A stretch of 64,000 nucleotides of DNA from Crossaster papposus (taxonomy: Eukaryota; Echinodermata; Asteroidea; Velatida; Solasteridae). Each line of letters begins with the position of its first letter. The first letter of the stretch is position 1. Shown here one piece after another: positions 22,736 to 34,179 of the stretch. The notes below the pieces were generated by a model. It saw only the letters and a program-made list of their open reading frames with translations, was not told the origin of the DNA and made no database searches. The DNA lies in the NCBI GenBank assembly GCA_037893245.1, contig JBAIAA010000604.1, forward strand, positions 930,001 through 994,000, in the 5' to 3' direction. The translations under genes and the position numbers were made by a program.

Positions 22736-23642
22736 AGGTAGTATACTATTTGCGGATATCGAACAAAATGACTATCGAATTATTAAGAAATATTTTACTA
22801 ATTTGAAAGTAAATAACAATTGTAGGCATCCAGCAAAATTATTGCGCTAGATATCCTGTAATTGTTCCAAAAATTAAATTGTATATAACAAAAATAACGA
22901 TCGCCGGACGGTAAATCTAACAAAACAAGAACAACATAAAAAACATTGCCCGACGCCGGTTGAAAACGAACGCCGTTTTTGTTTTGCTTTTCTCAGGATC
23001 AATGACTGTAAAACTTCAGACGATATTGACTATAAAATACAACCCCCCAAATCCACCAATTCAAGATAAATAAAGCAATTACCAATGGTGTATCCAACCT
23101 GCATTGCTGAGTGATAGTCTTATTGAAAACGTGAGGTCTTGTAATTGTGTGGGCGCAGTTATTGATGAGCATGAAGTTGGTGCCCACATGTCGAATACGT
23201 AAGGAAAGCTGTTGTATCTAAATTTAAACATAATCCGTGATTATGTTCCTAAACACAGCCTACATACACTATTTTGTAAGTTTAGTTATGCCAACATTAG
23301 AGTATTGTTGTACTGTGTGAGGAGGAAGGTACATTTTGTGCGGGTTTTCGTCTTTCCCATAAATCAGAATTGGCCTTAAACAGTACGGGCTGTAACTACG
23401 AAAGCTGTTTAAGCCATTGGATGCGTATAAATTAGTAGTCACTGTTTAAACCTGGTGTCTAACTTCAAACAAGTACTACAAAGCTTGTTTTAAGTTAGCC
23501 GCGTTTAAATGACCATTGGAGTTAAACATGTGTTTATAACAAACAATAGCAATTCTTAAACAAGGTACGGGGGTTGTTTAGTGAGTATTCTGAGCCATTT
23601 AGAAGCCAGATATGTACACAGAAAGGTAGAAAGGTAGACAGG

Positions 23643-23845
23643 ATGGATGCGCTTCAAATCTTCTTAATTGCACAAGAGGAGGCCAACTAACAAGAATATC
23701 GTCATGGTCGCCAACACCAACGTGCACCAGGAGTTTTTAGGGACAAGGTGAATCCCTTAGAAGAGTATGACGAGGAACATTTCATCAGACGTTTCAGAGT
23801 TAGCAAAGACACGTTGAACGATTTACTTGGACTTCTCGGATTGTA
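23643..23845 (+). pseudogene. PIF/Harbinger transposase, N-terminal remnant
   Basis: From ATG 23643 the frame reads MDALQIFLIAQEEAN, a TAA, then QEYRHGRQHQRAPGVFRDKV and NPLEEYDEEHFIRRFRVSK then DTLNDLLGLLG. The VFRD...PLEEYDE..F..RFR signature is that of HARBI1-like transposases. The catalytic DDE region is absent. One stop interrupts the frame. Confidence 0.75.
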
Positions 23846-23846
23846 T

Positions 23847-24083
23847 TTAGGACACCCAATTCTTTGTTGTCCTTATAGCAGATCGGCTTTTATGGTCAGG
23901 AAACGAGATGGACATTTCTGAAGTATTAGCTTTCCAGGCATCAGCTTTTTTCTGGTTGGCTTTAGTGTCACATCGTTTGTCACCAATACATGTAATGGAA
24001 TTAAAGTTCCTCATGGTCTCAACGAGAGCCATCCTTTCGTCAGCAGTGAAACTGTTACTGCGTTGCCTTTTGGTATCAGCCAT
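23847..24083 (-). pseudogene. Myb/SANT-like partner of Harbinger transposase, truncated
   Basis: A 78-codon frame beginning MADTKRQRSNSFTADERMAL with tryptophan and aromatic spacing like Myb/SANT DNA-binding domains (ERMALVETMRNF, then KKADAWKAN). In intact elements this protein helps the transposase enter the nucleus and bind DNA. It runs convergently into the transposase remnant, and its C-terminus is lost at the same deletion junction. Confidence 0.6.
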
Positions 24084-24377
24084 TATGGCTCAGGCTGTAG
24101 AGTATCTAAGTAAAGACCTGCTGAAGATTTATCTACTGAGGCCTATCGTATGTTCATACTGTTGCGCAATCCTCTATATTACAATGTAATTAACAATAGG
24201 GTCCACGGTCAATAAGTTTAGACTGTCCAAGTTACACGAGGATAACTAAACAATCATTTAAGATAATTAGTAAGAGCTGTTTAATTCAGGTGTTTAGGAA
24301 GACGCGTGTAACTTGGATTTATCCACGTCTATATGCTACATTGGTATAAAGATAAACAGCTTTCGTAGTTACAGCCC

Positions 24378-25009
24378 TTCTTTTCTTAAAGTTAATGTAC
24401 AAACATACCTAAGTATCAATGCTTTGTATTCCTATAAATATCCTTGTACATCTGTAAATATTCTGTTTGTATTTTTGTGTAAAAAATAAATATATAAATC
24501 TGCTTGGGGAGGTTGTCAAAATAGTATTTCGCAATGAACCCAGCCCATATCGGGATATTTTTGGCCCGTTAGTACATGCTGCATCATCCATAAACCATAA
24601 GATAAAACGTGTGCCCGTACTTGTAAACGTCTGGCAGATTTCAGATATCTTCCACTTCAAGCCTTCTCTTTCTCGATTTGCAAGACGCAGTGTTCAGTGG
24701 TTGTGCAGAAAAGGCCTGTTGGAGCTCGCTTTGATACAAGATCCCCATCGTGTCATAAAGTGTATCAGACCCTGACAAGGTGTTTGTTGATTCACAAAGT
24801 TATCGATCGAATGCATAAAAAACTCGACTTTATTACGATAATTCGGAATCCTGGTGACCTTTGACAATTTCTTTAGTAAGTATGGCACAATTTGGAATGT
24901 TCTTAATTGACACACTTTGCTCTACCACAGTGTATGGTACACATTAAAACGTGTTTGTTTTTATGGCACTTGACATTATAATTAAACCGTGTAATCAGCA
25001 CTAATTAAA
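24378..25009. other. Centre of the 5-kb element, unrecognised
   Basis: Contains overlapping ORFs on both strands (24409-24660 - and 24467-24775 +) without recognisable motifs. It may be the 3' part of the LINE fragment or a remnant of the element's own gene. Confidence 0.3.
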
Positions 25010-25954
25010 GACCTTCTTAATTGAAATTTGCACTATATATCCTGTTCCGAAGCTTGTGATCAGTGATCGGTCTATGATAAACTGTTGATATAAAAAATGC
25101 AAGTTGCACTCAACGTTATGATGAATAGTGTTTATTGATTTCTGATTACCTTTGACCCTTTCTTAATTGTGGATGGCACCACTTGAAACTTTCTTAAGTG
25201 ACGGATTTTGCTTCAGCAAGGTGTCAGCTACACATTGACACTTGTTTTATCCTTGCACTCGTACTTATGATTAAACGTGTAATTAGCACTAATTACAGAC
25301 CTTCTTAATTAGACTTTGCACTATATATCATATTCTTAAGCTTGTGGTCAGTGATCGGTCTATGATAACCTGTTGATATACACATAAATGCAAGTTGCAC
25401 TCAACGTTATAATTATTGGTGTTTAATGACGTATGGTGACCTTTGACCCTTTCTTAATTAGGGATGGCACCACTTAAAACTTTCTTAAGTGGTGGATTTT
25501 GCTCCAGCAAGGTGTCAGCTACACATTGACACTTGTTTTATCCTTGCACTCAAAATTATGATTAAACGTGTAATTAGCACTAATTAAAGACCTTCTTAAG
25601 TGTACTTAGCACCAATTATATTTTTCTTAAGTATACAAATCCTATTCAGTACACGATAAACTTTCGACTCATGAAGAAATTATGTTTGCACTCAAGATTA
25701 TGATTAAATCGAATTTTAGGGGGTCTGTCAGGGGCTCCCCCCTCCCAACGCACCACTTGCCAAACTTAAGAAAACCCATTTTGCAGTTGTCCCAGTCACC
25801 CCAACATATCCCACGCTTCAAACCTTTTGCACTCAAAATTATGATTAAACCTGGCTGGGCTCCCGGACTACTTTACCTGCCTTCTTAATTCACTGGGGCT
25901 ATTCCTCTTTTCATAAATACATTATTACAAATTGGGCCTTTCCCAACCTCTGCC

Positions 25955-27612
25955 TTGTGCCTTCGCCAACATCAATATCTGGGGCTCTTCCCCACATCTC
26001 TTTCTGGGCCTTTCCCCATCCCTACCTGGGGCTTTTCCCCGCATTTATTTCTGAGGCTTTTCTTCACATCGATCTCTGGGGCTTTTCCCCATATCGATCT
26101 CTGGGGCTTTTCCCCACATCGATCTCTGGGGCTTTTCCCCACATCCATCTCTGGGGCTTTTCCCCACATCGATCTCTGGGGCTTTTCCCCGCATTTTTTT
26201 CTGGGGCCTTTCCCCCACCTTTCTGCCTTAGGCCTTTCCCCACATCAATGTCTGGTTTTGTCCACATTAAACTCTGGGTTTTTGTCTCACATTAATCTCT
26301 GGCTTATACATCTATACATCTATACATCTATACATCTACACATTCTATACATATCTCCCTGGTGCCTTTCCCCACATTAACATCCCAGCCTTTTCCTCAC
26401 ATTAAATTCTAGGTTTTCCCTTACATTTAATTCCTTGCTTTTTCCCATTTCTCTGGGGCCTTTCCCCATCTCAACCTGGGGCCTTTCCCCCACCTCTCAG
26501 CCTGGGGCATTTTTCCACATCTATTTCTGGTTTTTTTTCCCCGCATCGATCTCCGGGGCTTTTTCCCACATCGATCTCTAGGGCCTCCCCCTACACCCAT
26601 CAATAGCCTTTCGCCTCAATTTATATCTTTGTATATGGGGCTTTCTATTTCATGCCTATCAACGGTGCTTTTGACCATTCATGTCTACAAATCAGGTTTT
26701 CCACCTGTCAAAAATAAACATCAATGTCTGTTGTTTTCCCACATTAAACATTAATCTCCGGCTTTCCCCCACATCTATTTCTGGAGGTTTTCTATACATA
26801 TCTCCCTGGGGCCTTTCCCCACATTAATATCCGAGGCTTTTCCTCACATTAAAATCTAGGTTTTTCCTTACATCTAACTTTAGGGCTTTTCCCCATTTCT
26901 CTGGGGCCTTTCCCCACCCCTCAGCCTGGGGCCTTTCCCCACATCTATTTCTGGGGATTTTTCCCCACATCGATCTCTGGGGATTTTTTCCCACATCGAT
27001 CTCCGGGGCTTCTCCCCACACCGATCTCCGGGGCTTTTCCCCACATCGATCTCCGGGGCTTTTCCCCACATCGATCTCCGGGGCTTTTCCCCACATCGAT
27101 CTCTAGGGCCTTCCCCCACACCCATCAATAGCCTTTCGCCTCAATTGATATATTTGTATATGGGGCTTTCTATTTCATGCCTATCAACGGTGCTTTTGAC
27201 CATTCATGTCTACAAATCAGGTTTTCCACCTGTCAAAAATAAACATCAACGTCTGTTTTTTTTTTCCACATTAAACTCTGGGTTTTGCCTAACAATAATC
27301 TCCGGCTTTCCCCCACATCTATTTCTGGAGGTTTTCTATACATATCTCCCTGGGGCCTTTCCCCACATTAATATCCGAGGCTTTTTCTCACATTAAAATC
27401 TAGGTTTTTTCCTTACATTTAACTATAGGGCTTTTCCCCATTTCTCTGGGGCCTTTCCCCACATCTATTTCTGGGGATTTTTCCCCACATCGATCTCTGG
27501 GGATTTTTACCCGCATCGATCTCCGGGGCTTTTCCCCACATCGATCTTCGGGGCTTCTCCCCACATCGATCTCCGGGGCTTTTCCCCACATCGATCTCTA
27601 GGGCCTTCCCCC
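25955..27612. repeat. 26-bp minisatellite in a higher-order array
   Basis: Units of CTGGGGCTTTTCCCCACATC plus GATCTC repeat in three blocks (about 26000-26270, 26790-27120 and 27340-27610). Two of the blocks are separated by a conserved 130-bp segment (TCAATTTATAT, GTATATGGGGCTTTCTATTT, GACCATTCATGTCTACAAAT), which also follows the third. That segment starts near 26605, 27124 and 27612, giving a period of about 500 bp. Each unit contains the near-palindrome GGGGCTTTTCCCC. A TATACATC microsatellite lies at about 26308-26345. Confidence 0.9.
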
Positions 27613-27764
27613 TCACCCATCTATAGCCTTTTGCCTCAATTTATATATTTGTATATGGGGCTTTCTATTTCATGCCTTTCAACGGTGCTTTTAAACCATT
27701 CATGTCTACAAATCAGGTTTTCCACCCGTCAAAAAATAAAAATATTTATTTTTGCTCTTCACCT

Positions 27765-28610
27765 CATTTTCATGAATGGGACTTTTCACCTCTTTCCATG
27801 AATGGGACTTTTCACCTCTTTTCCATGAATGGGGCTTTTCACCTCATTTCTATGAATGGGGGTTTTCACCTAATTTCTATGAATGGGGGTTTTCACCTCA
27901 TTTCTATGAATGGGGGTTTTCACCTCAGTTCTATGAATGGGACTTTTCACCTCAATTCTATGAATGGAACTTTCCACCTCCTTTCTATAAAAGGGGCTTT
28001 TCACCTCATCTCTATGAATGGGGCTTTTCACCTCATTTCTATAAATGGGGCTTTTCACTTCATCTCTATGAATGGGGCTTTTCACCTCATCTCTATGAAT
28101 GGGGCTTTTCACCTCATCTCTATGAATGGGGCTTTTTACCTCATCTCTATGAATGGGGCTTTTCACCTCATTTCTATGAATAGGGCTTTTCACCTCATTT
28201 CTATGAATAGGGCTGTTCATCCCATTTCTATGATTGGGGCTGTTCACCTCATTTCTATGATTGGGGCTTTTACCTCATTTCTATGAATGGGGCTTTTTAC
28301 CTCATTTCTATGAATGGGGCTTTTTACCTCATTTCTATGATTGGGGATTTCTACCTCATTCTATGATTGGGGATTTTTACCTTATTTCTATGAATGGGGC
28401 TTTTTACCTCATTTCTATGAATGGGGCTTTTTACCTCATTTCTATAAATGGGGCTTTTTTACCTCATTTCTTATGAATGGCTTTTCACCTCATTTTTTAT
28501 GAATGACTTTCATCTCATTTTGTATAAACGGGGCGTTTCACTTCATTTTTATGAATGGCTTTTTATGTCATTTTTATATAAACGGGGCTTTTCCCTGTCT
28601 ATACCATGGT
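27765..28610. repeat. 27-bp minisatellite ATGAATGGGGCTTTTCACCT
   Basis: About 30 tandem copies of a 27-bp unit (ATGAATGGGGCTTTTCACCT plus CATTTCT), decaying towards the right. Because 27 is a multiple of 3, all frames stay open for long distances (for example 27672-28286 as MNGAFHLIS repeats), but nothing else supports translation. The unit shares GGGGCTTTTC with the neighbouring 26-bp array. Confidence 0.92.
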
Positions 28611-28639
28611 CACCTATAGCATCCCCCAAAAATCTAAAC

Positions 28640-31600
28640 AGAATTTTGGAGAAACCATAACACTCCGGAAAACACTAAACACCACAAAAGAAGGGGGGAG
28701 GGGTTACCTCTGTCCCATCTCTTGCTTACCATGAAACTTGTTAGAGAAAACAATAAAACCAACCGCAAAACTTGCCAGCCCTCTTATCTATTTTATACCC
28801 TAGTCCAAACACACATCCCCATGGGGTATGTTACTCTGATCATGCCAAAACACTGCCCTGCCTATGTACACATGCATTACCTGTACATATACACATTATG
28901 TACCGCATATCTTGGATTAGCAGCAGTATCGTCTAACAGGAGTCAGTTAAAGACATAGGAATTCACAAGATAAGATTCACAGTTAGAAGTTCTTGACATC
29001 GGGCTTAAATTGAACTACTTCGTCCACACTGACGTACCTAAATTATTTAGGCAAATGCTTATCACCGGTAACCTTTGTTTAGCATTTTGCATCTTGACAT
29101 GCGCATCTACTGCATAATATCAACTGTAAGATTTTGTATTTATTTATTTATTTTCCCAACAGTTTAACTGCAGCAAATTTGTTCGGCTTAACCGACTCAT
29201 TCCAAACATGCCTTAGTTGATAAAAGTATTATGCAGTAATATAATCCTTTATTAGGGTCAACAAAACATTATTTCCGATTTTGGAAACAAACATACCATG
29301 GTGGCAACTTTCGTTAAGGTAAACTCACGCAACAGTTTGCGCACTAAGGATTAGCAAGGTTTAACAGCCAGAAAATATTCAATCGAAATAACTCGTTGTT
29401 TAGGATATGACTAGTCTTTCTGAAGACCTTATTTTAGCCAAACAATTTGTATGCGGGGCCTGTGTTTGTTTCCTCCCACCATTTCACTACTATTTCCCAT
29501 ATCATATAGGTACAGCACGTCTACTCCAGCAAAAGATCAAAAACCCCTTCCGATTTTGACGCTCAGTGCCCATTGCTGTAATGCTTGCCGTTTATTAGAC
29601 AGCAACAATTGTCCACTTTCAGTAATACTCTTCCAAGGAATTGACCATAATGTCATATAAATCGCCAGACTCCGAAATTTGTTGTCTGATATGCACATAC
29701 AATTTGTAAATAGAAAATTGTTCCCAGATACTTGGTTGCAGTCCTTTCACAGACATCACTTTCACATATTTCGTTGTAATTTATCATTATCACTTTAAGG
29801 GCAATTACCAACTATTTACCAGACACCATTTTCTGGGTAATATTTGCCAACATCGGGGCGCCCAACCCCGCCGAGAGACCACACTTGAGTCTGACCCTTA
29901 TCTTCTGTTCATTGTTACACTCCGCCAAGACTATGGTCATCTAGAGCAACCAAATCCTGCAAGTGCAACCACAACTGAAAATTAATATATTCTCCTTAGA
30001 CCTATACAGTTACCTTTTACTGTACATGTTCCCATCGTACATGCCTACTGTACTTTCCACCAACACCGTTTGGGAACTTCCTCTCACCAAGATATACTAC
30101 CTTTGTGTATAATCCTTGATTAATATCTATATCTTGGCTAAACTTACTCTATACAATATTGTTTAACATCAACGCATGAGGAGGCATGGTTGTTCCCAGT
30201 CCACAAGTGCGAATTTTCTCCATTCTCGCTTGGAATACATTGAGCCACATGCTTCAAAAGAGTGAATATAATTCAACGGATGGAATGTGCTATTGCAAGG
30301 CAGCGCAAAAGCGGCCTCTGTCTTCAGTTAAAATATTGAACTTTGATTGCAACCGATAGCCAAACGCATTAGTTCACCGTTTCCGAGTCTATTTCTTTGG
30401 TGAATTTTGGCTATCATGAACGGAATGTTAAAGTAAATATGCACGTATACTTCACCACCCTCTCATTCCTGTTTGCAGGTTAACACCATACAACTTGCCA
30501 TCTCATGCCCTGTGGCTTTGCCGTGGGGCTTCGCCGCCTTGTACACACACTCCCATAACAATCAAGGTCTGATCGCCTGGGCTGTGCCAAACATAAACCA
30601 ATTTCAGGGACTAACTATAAATACCCTTTCTAGGGGCCTATTATCACTCCTAAACCTTGGAGACCCAGGGCAAAGCTTTACCCCTCTATCGCTCCAAGGA
30701 CCTCCTTAGTGCCTCTGGTAATGAAGATTCTGCTTCACCAGACCCCTGCCATACTAGTCGTCACATGTCCTGTACAAATGGGATTAAATCAAGAGAAACG
30801 TGAAATACATAAACGGTGATGTGTCTGTTAAATCACAGAGGGATAAATCCATCGTTCTAACCTTGTCCATCCTACCTCTTGCTACCAGCATACCCATATT
30901 CACGGTGAACTGCCTTTACAGTCACCAGTGATAATATTTTAAATTCAGAAAAGGTCTGACATATGTCCTTATATAGGACTACAAAGTTTTCCTCTGAGAT
31001 AAACCACTCATTCTGAATTTAGACAAAGTTTGGAAAAAACAACCCCTCACCTGGTAGTCACTTGGCTACCTACGGACTCATTCGCCGCATCTGATATGAA
31101 ACATCCGCTAATGCCCATGAAGTTTCACTAACATAATTGCATAAGCTGGCGCTACGGTGGCCTTAGAGCTTGAACATTTTCTATATGCCTTTTCACAGCT
31201 ATTCTCCGCAAATCTGCCCAAAGGTTTGCCAAATTCATTATTTCGATCAACCTATTGGGGATCAAGCTTCCTTTTTATGCACAATTGTCACGAAGATATG
31301 AACGTGAATCATATTTGTAAAGAACAAATCAATAACTGTGAAACAAAGGAGAACAACCGTTAATCATATACCCATAACCAGGAAGGGTTTACTAAACCTG
31401 CTGGGTTTTACTGCCGTAGGCCTTACTTCCTCAAATCTCAGAATTGTCAGGAAAGCCGAACATACGTAATAGCCGTACTATACTGTGCCAAAGCTACCAC
31501 TAATATACTCACGGCGACGCTAAGGATTACAAATAAAATGTACATGTACATGCTTTGCATTTTGAAAGCCACCTTACGTCTTCTTTATTTTAGACACCCT

Positions 31601-32382
31601 TGCATTACTCATAGATTTGGTATACTCTGATAACCGGACCGGCATTTTCTTTACTAAAGAGTACTACTATAAGAACCATGATAAAACCCGGTCCGACATA
31701 GGCCTACTTATAAATAACCAAATTCCCATATCCACATACCTTCGGACAATACCCACGCCTTCGTGAAAATTCCGCAGGAATGCGAGGCCATCTTCTTCTC
31801 GCAGTGTCGTGTCGTGCATGCTTGAGCGCGTGCTATTATCCAAAGTACAATATAGCTTTGTGCAATAGCGTTGTACAATAGCTTTGTACAATACAAAGAC
31901 TGCGTACGCCTACCTAATGTACCACGCCCGTCGCGCTGACCCTGTCAGCCTCAACGTACGTATATACATTGAGGAATTCCTACATGGTATATGTGGAAAC
32001 ACACAAATGGTATTCAAAAGAACGAATTTTAAACAAGAACTTGCCCAAATTCTTATTATGACCTTCCGCAGCCGAATAACCATAATCAAATTTCACATTG
32101 ACAAAATGACATGGCTGCTCCATACAATTGTACCTCCTTAGCAGTGTCATGTTCGACCACCGGCAAAGATTTAGATATCTCCTACCTTGTTTCCTAAAAC
32201 GAACACCAAACCAGGCTCTACCTCCATCGGAATCGCAAACCTGCACAATTCCCCACCATTAGGATCGAAGTCCTCCGTTTAGGCACCCGTTATGGCCAGC
32301 CGACCTAGTAATTGGCTGATCAACGGGCCGGGTATACATCAGCGTAGGCTACATGTACGTCTTGCTCATATTGATCAAATTT
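28640..32382. other. Right interior of the 15-kb element, no gene recognised
   Basis: 3.7 kb with only short ORFs and no domain I recognise. Composition is more C-rich than the TRIM spacers on its left side. An undetected multi-exon transposase gene is possible. Confidence 0.35.
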
Positions 32383-32432
32383 ACAAAGTGAATGTGGATC
32401 TTCCGACCGCTACGTCGCAGCGATGCAAATAG

Positions 32433-33113
32433 TTCGCCTGTCTGAAACCAAAATCTAATTGGGTCGACTGCTGGGGTCGCTCCTAGTCGTGCCTTTTGCT
32501 TCGGCGCGACTCTGGAACGCCAGTCTGACTTTAGCATAAGGTCGCATGCAATTAAGCAGATAATATGCAAACTATATGCAATGTAAACAAAGAACAAAGG
32601 TTAGAACGGCAAAGGTCAAAATTAGTCTTTTAGAGAATCACAGAGAAACTATTGGGACACGAGGAGCTTGTCTTTGCAAGAGTGCGATTTACAGAAAAGT
32701 ACAATTGCATGCAACTGAGAGAAAAAAATGCAGCAATAAAAAAGTAGGTCGTGAATTTGTAAAGCCACACTGTTGCCGTAGTGATAGAACCTCATCGTCT
32801 TGGCAGCTCCTTGCAATGGACCCATTGCATGCCTTGAGAGCTGTTTATTGCGGACTGATTCACCGCTAGCTACCAAACCCCATTTGTGTAGTCCAAATGA
32901 CAATGGGGTCTGTGAACCTGACTAGTTTTGAAATAATTGTTTACAACGCCTTTCACACTTTTATTCCCTTAATAATTTGCATGTTGTCACATTGTCTCTT
33001 ATTTTCACGTGCTAATTATAACTCGATCTGTATAGGGGTCCATGTAAATATCATCTGTTATGTTCTATTTTGTTTGTAATCATACATTTGAAGTAAGGTG
33101 TTAGAAATAAATG
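32433..33113. repeat. Spacer of duplicated block, copy 2
   Basis: Matches 8568-9240 with small indels, starting exactly where the 15-kb insertion ends (TTCGCCTGTCTG). Confidence 0.8.
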
Positions 33114-33158
33114 GATTAGTATAGCTACATTTTTACAGGGGCGTCCGGCGCCTTCCTA

Positions 33159-33176
33159 CCCCCCCCCCCCCCCCCC
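33159..33176. repeat. Poly(C) tract, 18 bp
   Basis: The positional equivalent of the 28-bp tract at 9282 in the other block, so the tract has changed length by 10 bp since duplication (or in assembly). Confidence 0.9.
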
Positions 33177-34179
33177 AGCTACCACGCCACTGCACAAAAG
33201 TAGCCAGGTACAATGTACACGTATTTGGCATATGCAATCAACTCTTAGTGTTTGAGGTCGAAGGTCTCTCGTAAAAAGCTATTCATCATACAACTGGAAT
33301 TTCCAATATTACATGATAAATGTTGTTCATCTGAAAACAAAACCGAAGCTCTTGCTACGTGTACAGGACTATACTGTGGTATAGTGATGGAGGAACTAAA
33401 TCCCATTACCAATTACTTATAGTTGTAGGACTACAGGGTGTCTGCTGACAGACTGCACGTTCAAACTGTACTAAAAAGGCTACTTGTGCATTGAGGTGAG
33501 TGATCGTCATAAGGTTTTCCCAGCTTTGTTTAAACTCATGTTGATTATACTGTTTTGGTAATTTTCTGAGACAATTTATTTTCCTGTATATATCTGGGTA
33601 TTCTGCGTTTTCATGTGGACGTACATCAAGCCTGAAAAGCCGCCAGGCCCTTCAAAATACGTCCAAAAGATCAGAAACAATTCCAAACCGTAACTAACTT
33701 TCAGATGAAATAGAAGGAAATTATAATTACAACTGCGTCAAATTAAATGGGGGAAAAAATGAATTTGCTTTCAACACCGATCGCCGCCCCATGAGACGAG
33801 TTTCACAAATTTAAGGCGAATCGGAAATATTAAAATTTTACTTGACCTCAACTGGAATTCGTTAGTAACTTTTAGAAAACGAAATTAAGAGCTCGACGAT
33901 GTTTGGGGAAGAAATTAAAGTGCCGTTATAAGGAATCAACCTGTGTACTAAGTGTTAAAATAACTGGGAAACCTATAAAAAACGGCATCATAGGACAGAA
34001 GAACTTGAACTGCCCTTTGATTGTTTTTGTATCATATTTGTATGTGCAGTATACAAACATGTTGTTGAAGTAACATTGCATGTAAACTGCCATAGTTGCT
34101 GGACATCTGTCAATCTATTCTCACCATGCATACTAATTACAAATTATTATTTTAATATTATAGAGTACGACTGAGCAAG

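Larger units (their letters stand above)
23387..24377. mobile_element. Internally deleted PIF/Harbinger element
   Basis: Ends GGGCTGTAACTACGAAAGCT and its inverse bound 991 bp that contain the N-terminal part of a Harbinger transposase (+) and a Myb/SANT-like protein (-) in convergent order, the gene pair typical of the superfamily. The central part with the DDE core is missing. The expected 3-bp TWA target duplication is not evident. Confidence 0.75.
20815..25870. mobile_element. 5-kb element with about 0.8-kb inverted arms
   Basis: Terminal sequence TAGTCCGGGAGCCCAGCC is mirrored at 25853-25870. The arms (20815 to about 21640 and about 25010 to 25870) contain two tandem subrepeats each of a unit with TTTAATCATAATTTTGAGTG, GTGTAGCTGACACCTTGCT and GGGTCAAAGGTCA. 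The flanks are similar (CCTTT and CTTTA) but an exact target duplication is uncertain. The centre holds LINE and Harbinger relics rather than an intact transposase. Long, internally repetitive arms suggest many transposase binding sites. Confidence 0.75.
17311..32429. mobile_element. 15.1-kb terminal-inverted-repeat insertion
   Basis: The left end has TTTGCATCGCTGC seven bases in. The right end has GCAGCGATGCAAA at its terminus, and beyond the core both ends share TCGGA and TCCACATT in inverted order, giving an imperfect TIR of about 45 bp. TAG flanks both sides (17308-17310 and 32430-32432). The paralogous locus at 8565-8567 has one TAG with the same flanks and no insert. I could not find a transposase of its own; the interior holds nested elements and minisatellites. 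A 3-bp duplication is seen in CACTA, PIF/Harbinger and Academ-type elements, but the ends match none that I recognise. Confidence 0.75.

Noticed and set aside
25955..27616. Basic repeat proteins (GEKPRRS-type) on the minus strand
   Set aside because: They arise from the 26-bp array with frame drift. The GEKP resemblance to zinc-finger linkers is coincidental because the C2H2 residues are missing.
27672..28286. 204-codon ORF of MNGAFHLIS repeats
   Set aside because: It is the translation of a 27-bp minisatellite. Three overlapping frames on both strands stay open for the same reason, and there is no start context, domain or flanking exon.
17311..32429. Polinton/Maverick identity for the 15-kb element
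   Set aside because: Size fits, but there is no DNA polymerase B, integrase, ATPase or capsid-like ORF, and the flanking duplication appears to be 3 bp rather than 6 bp.
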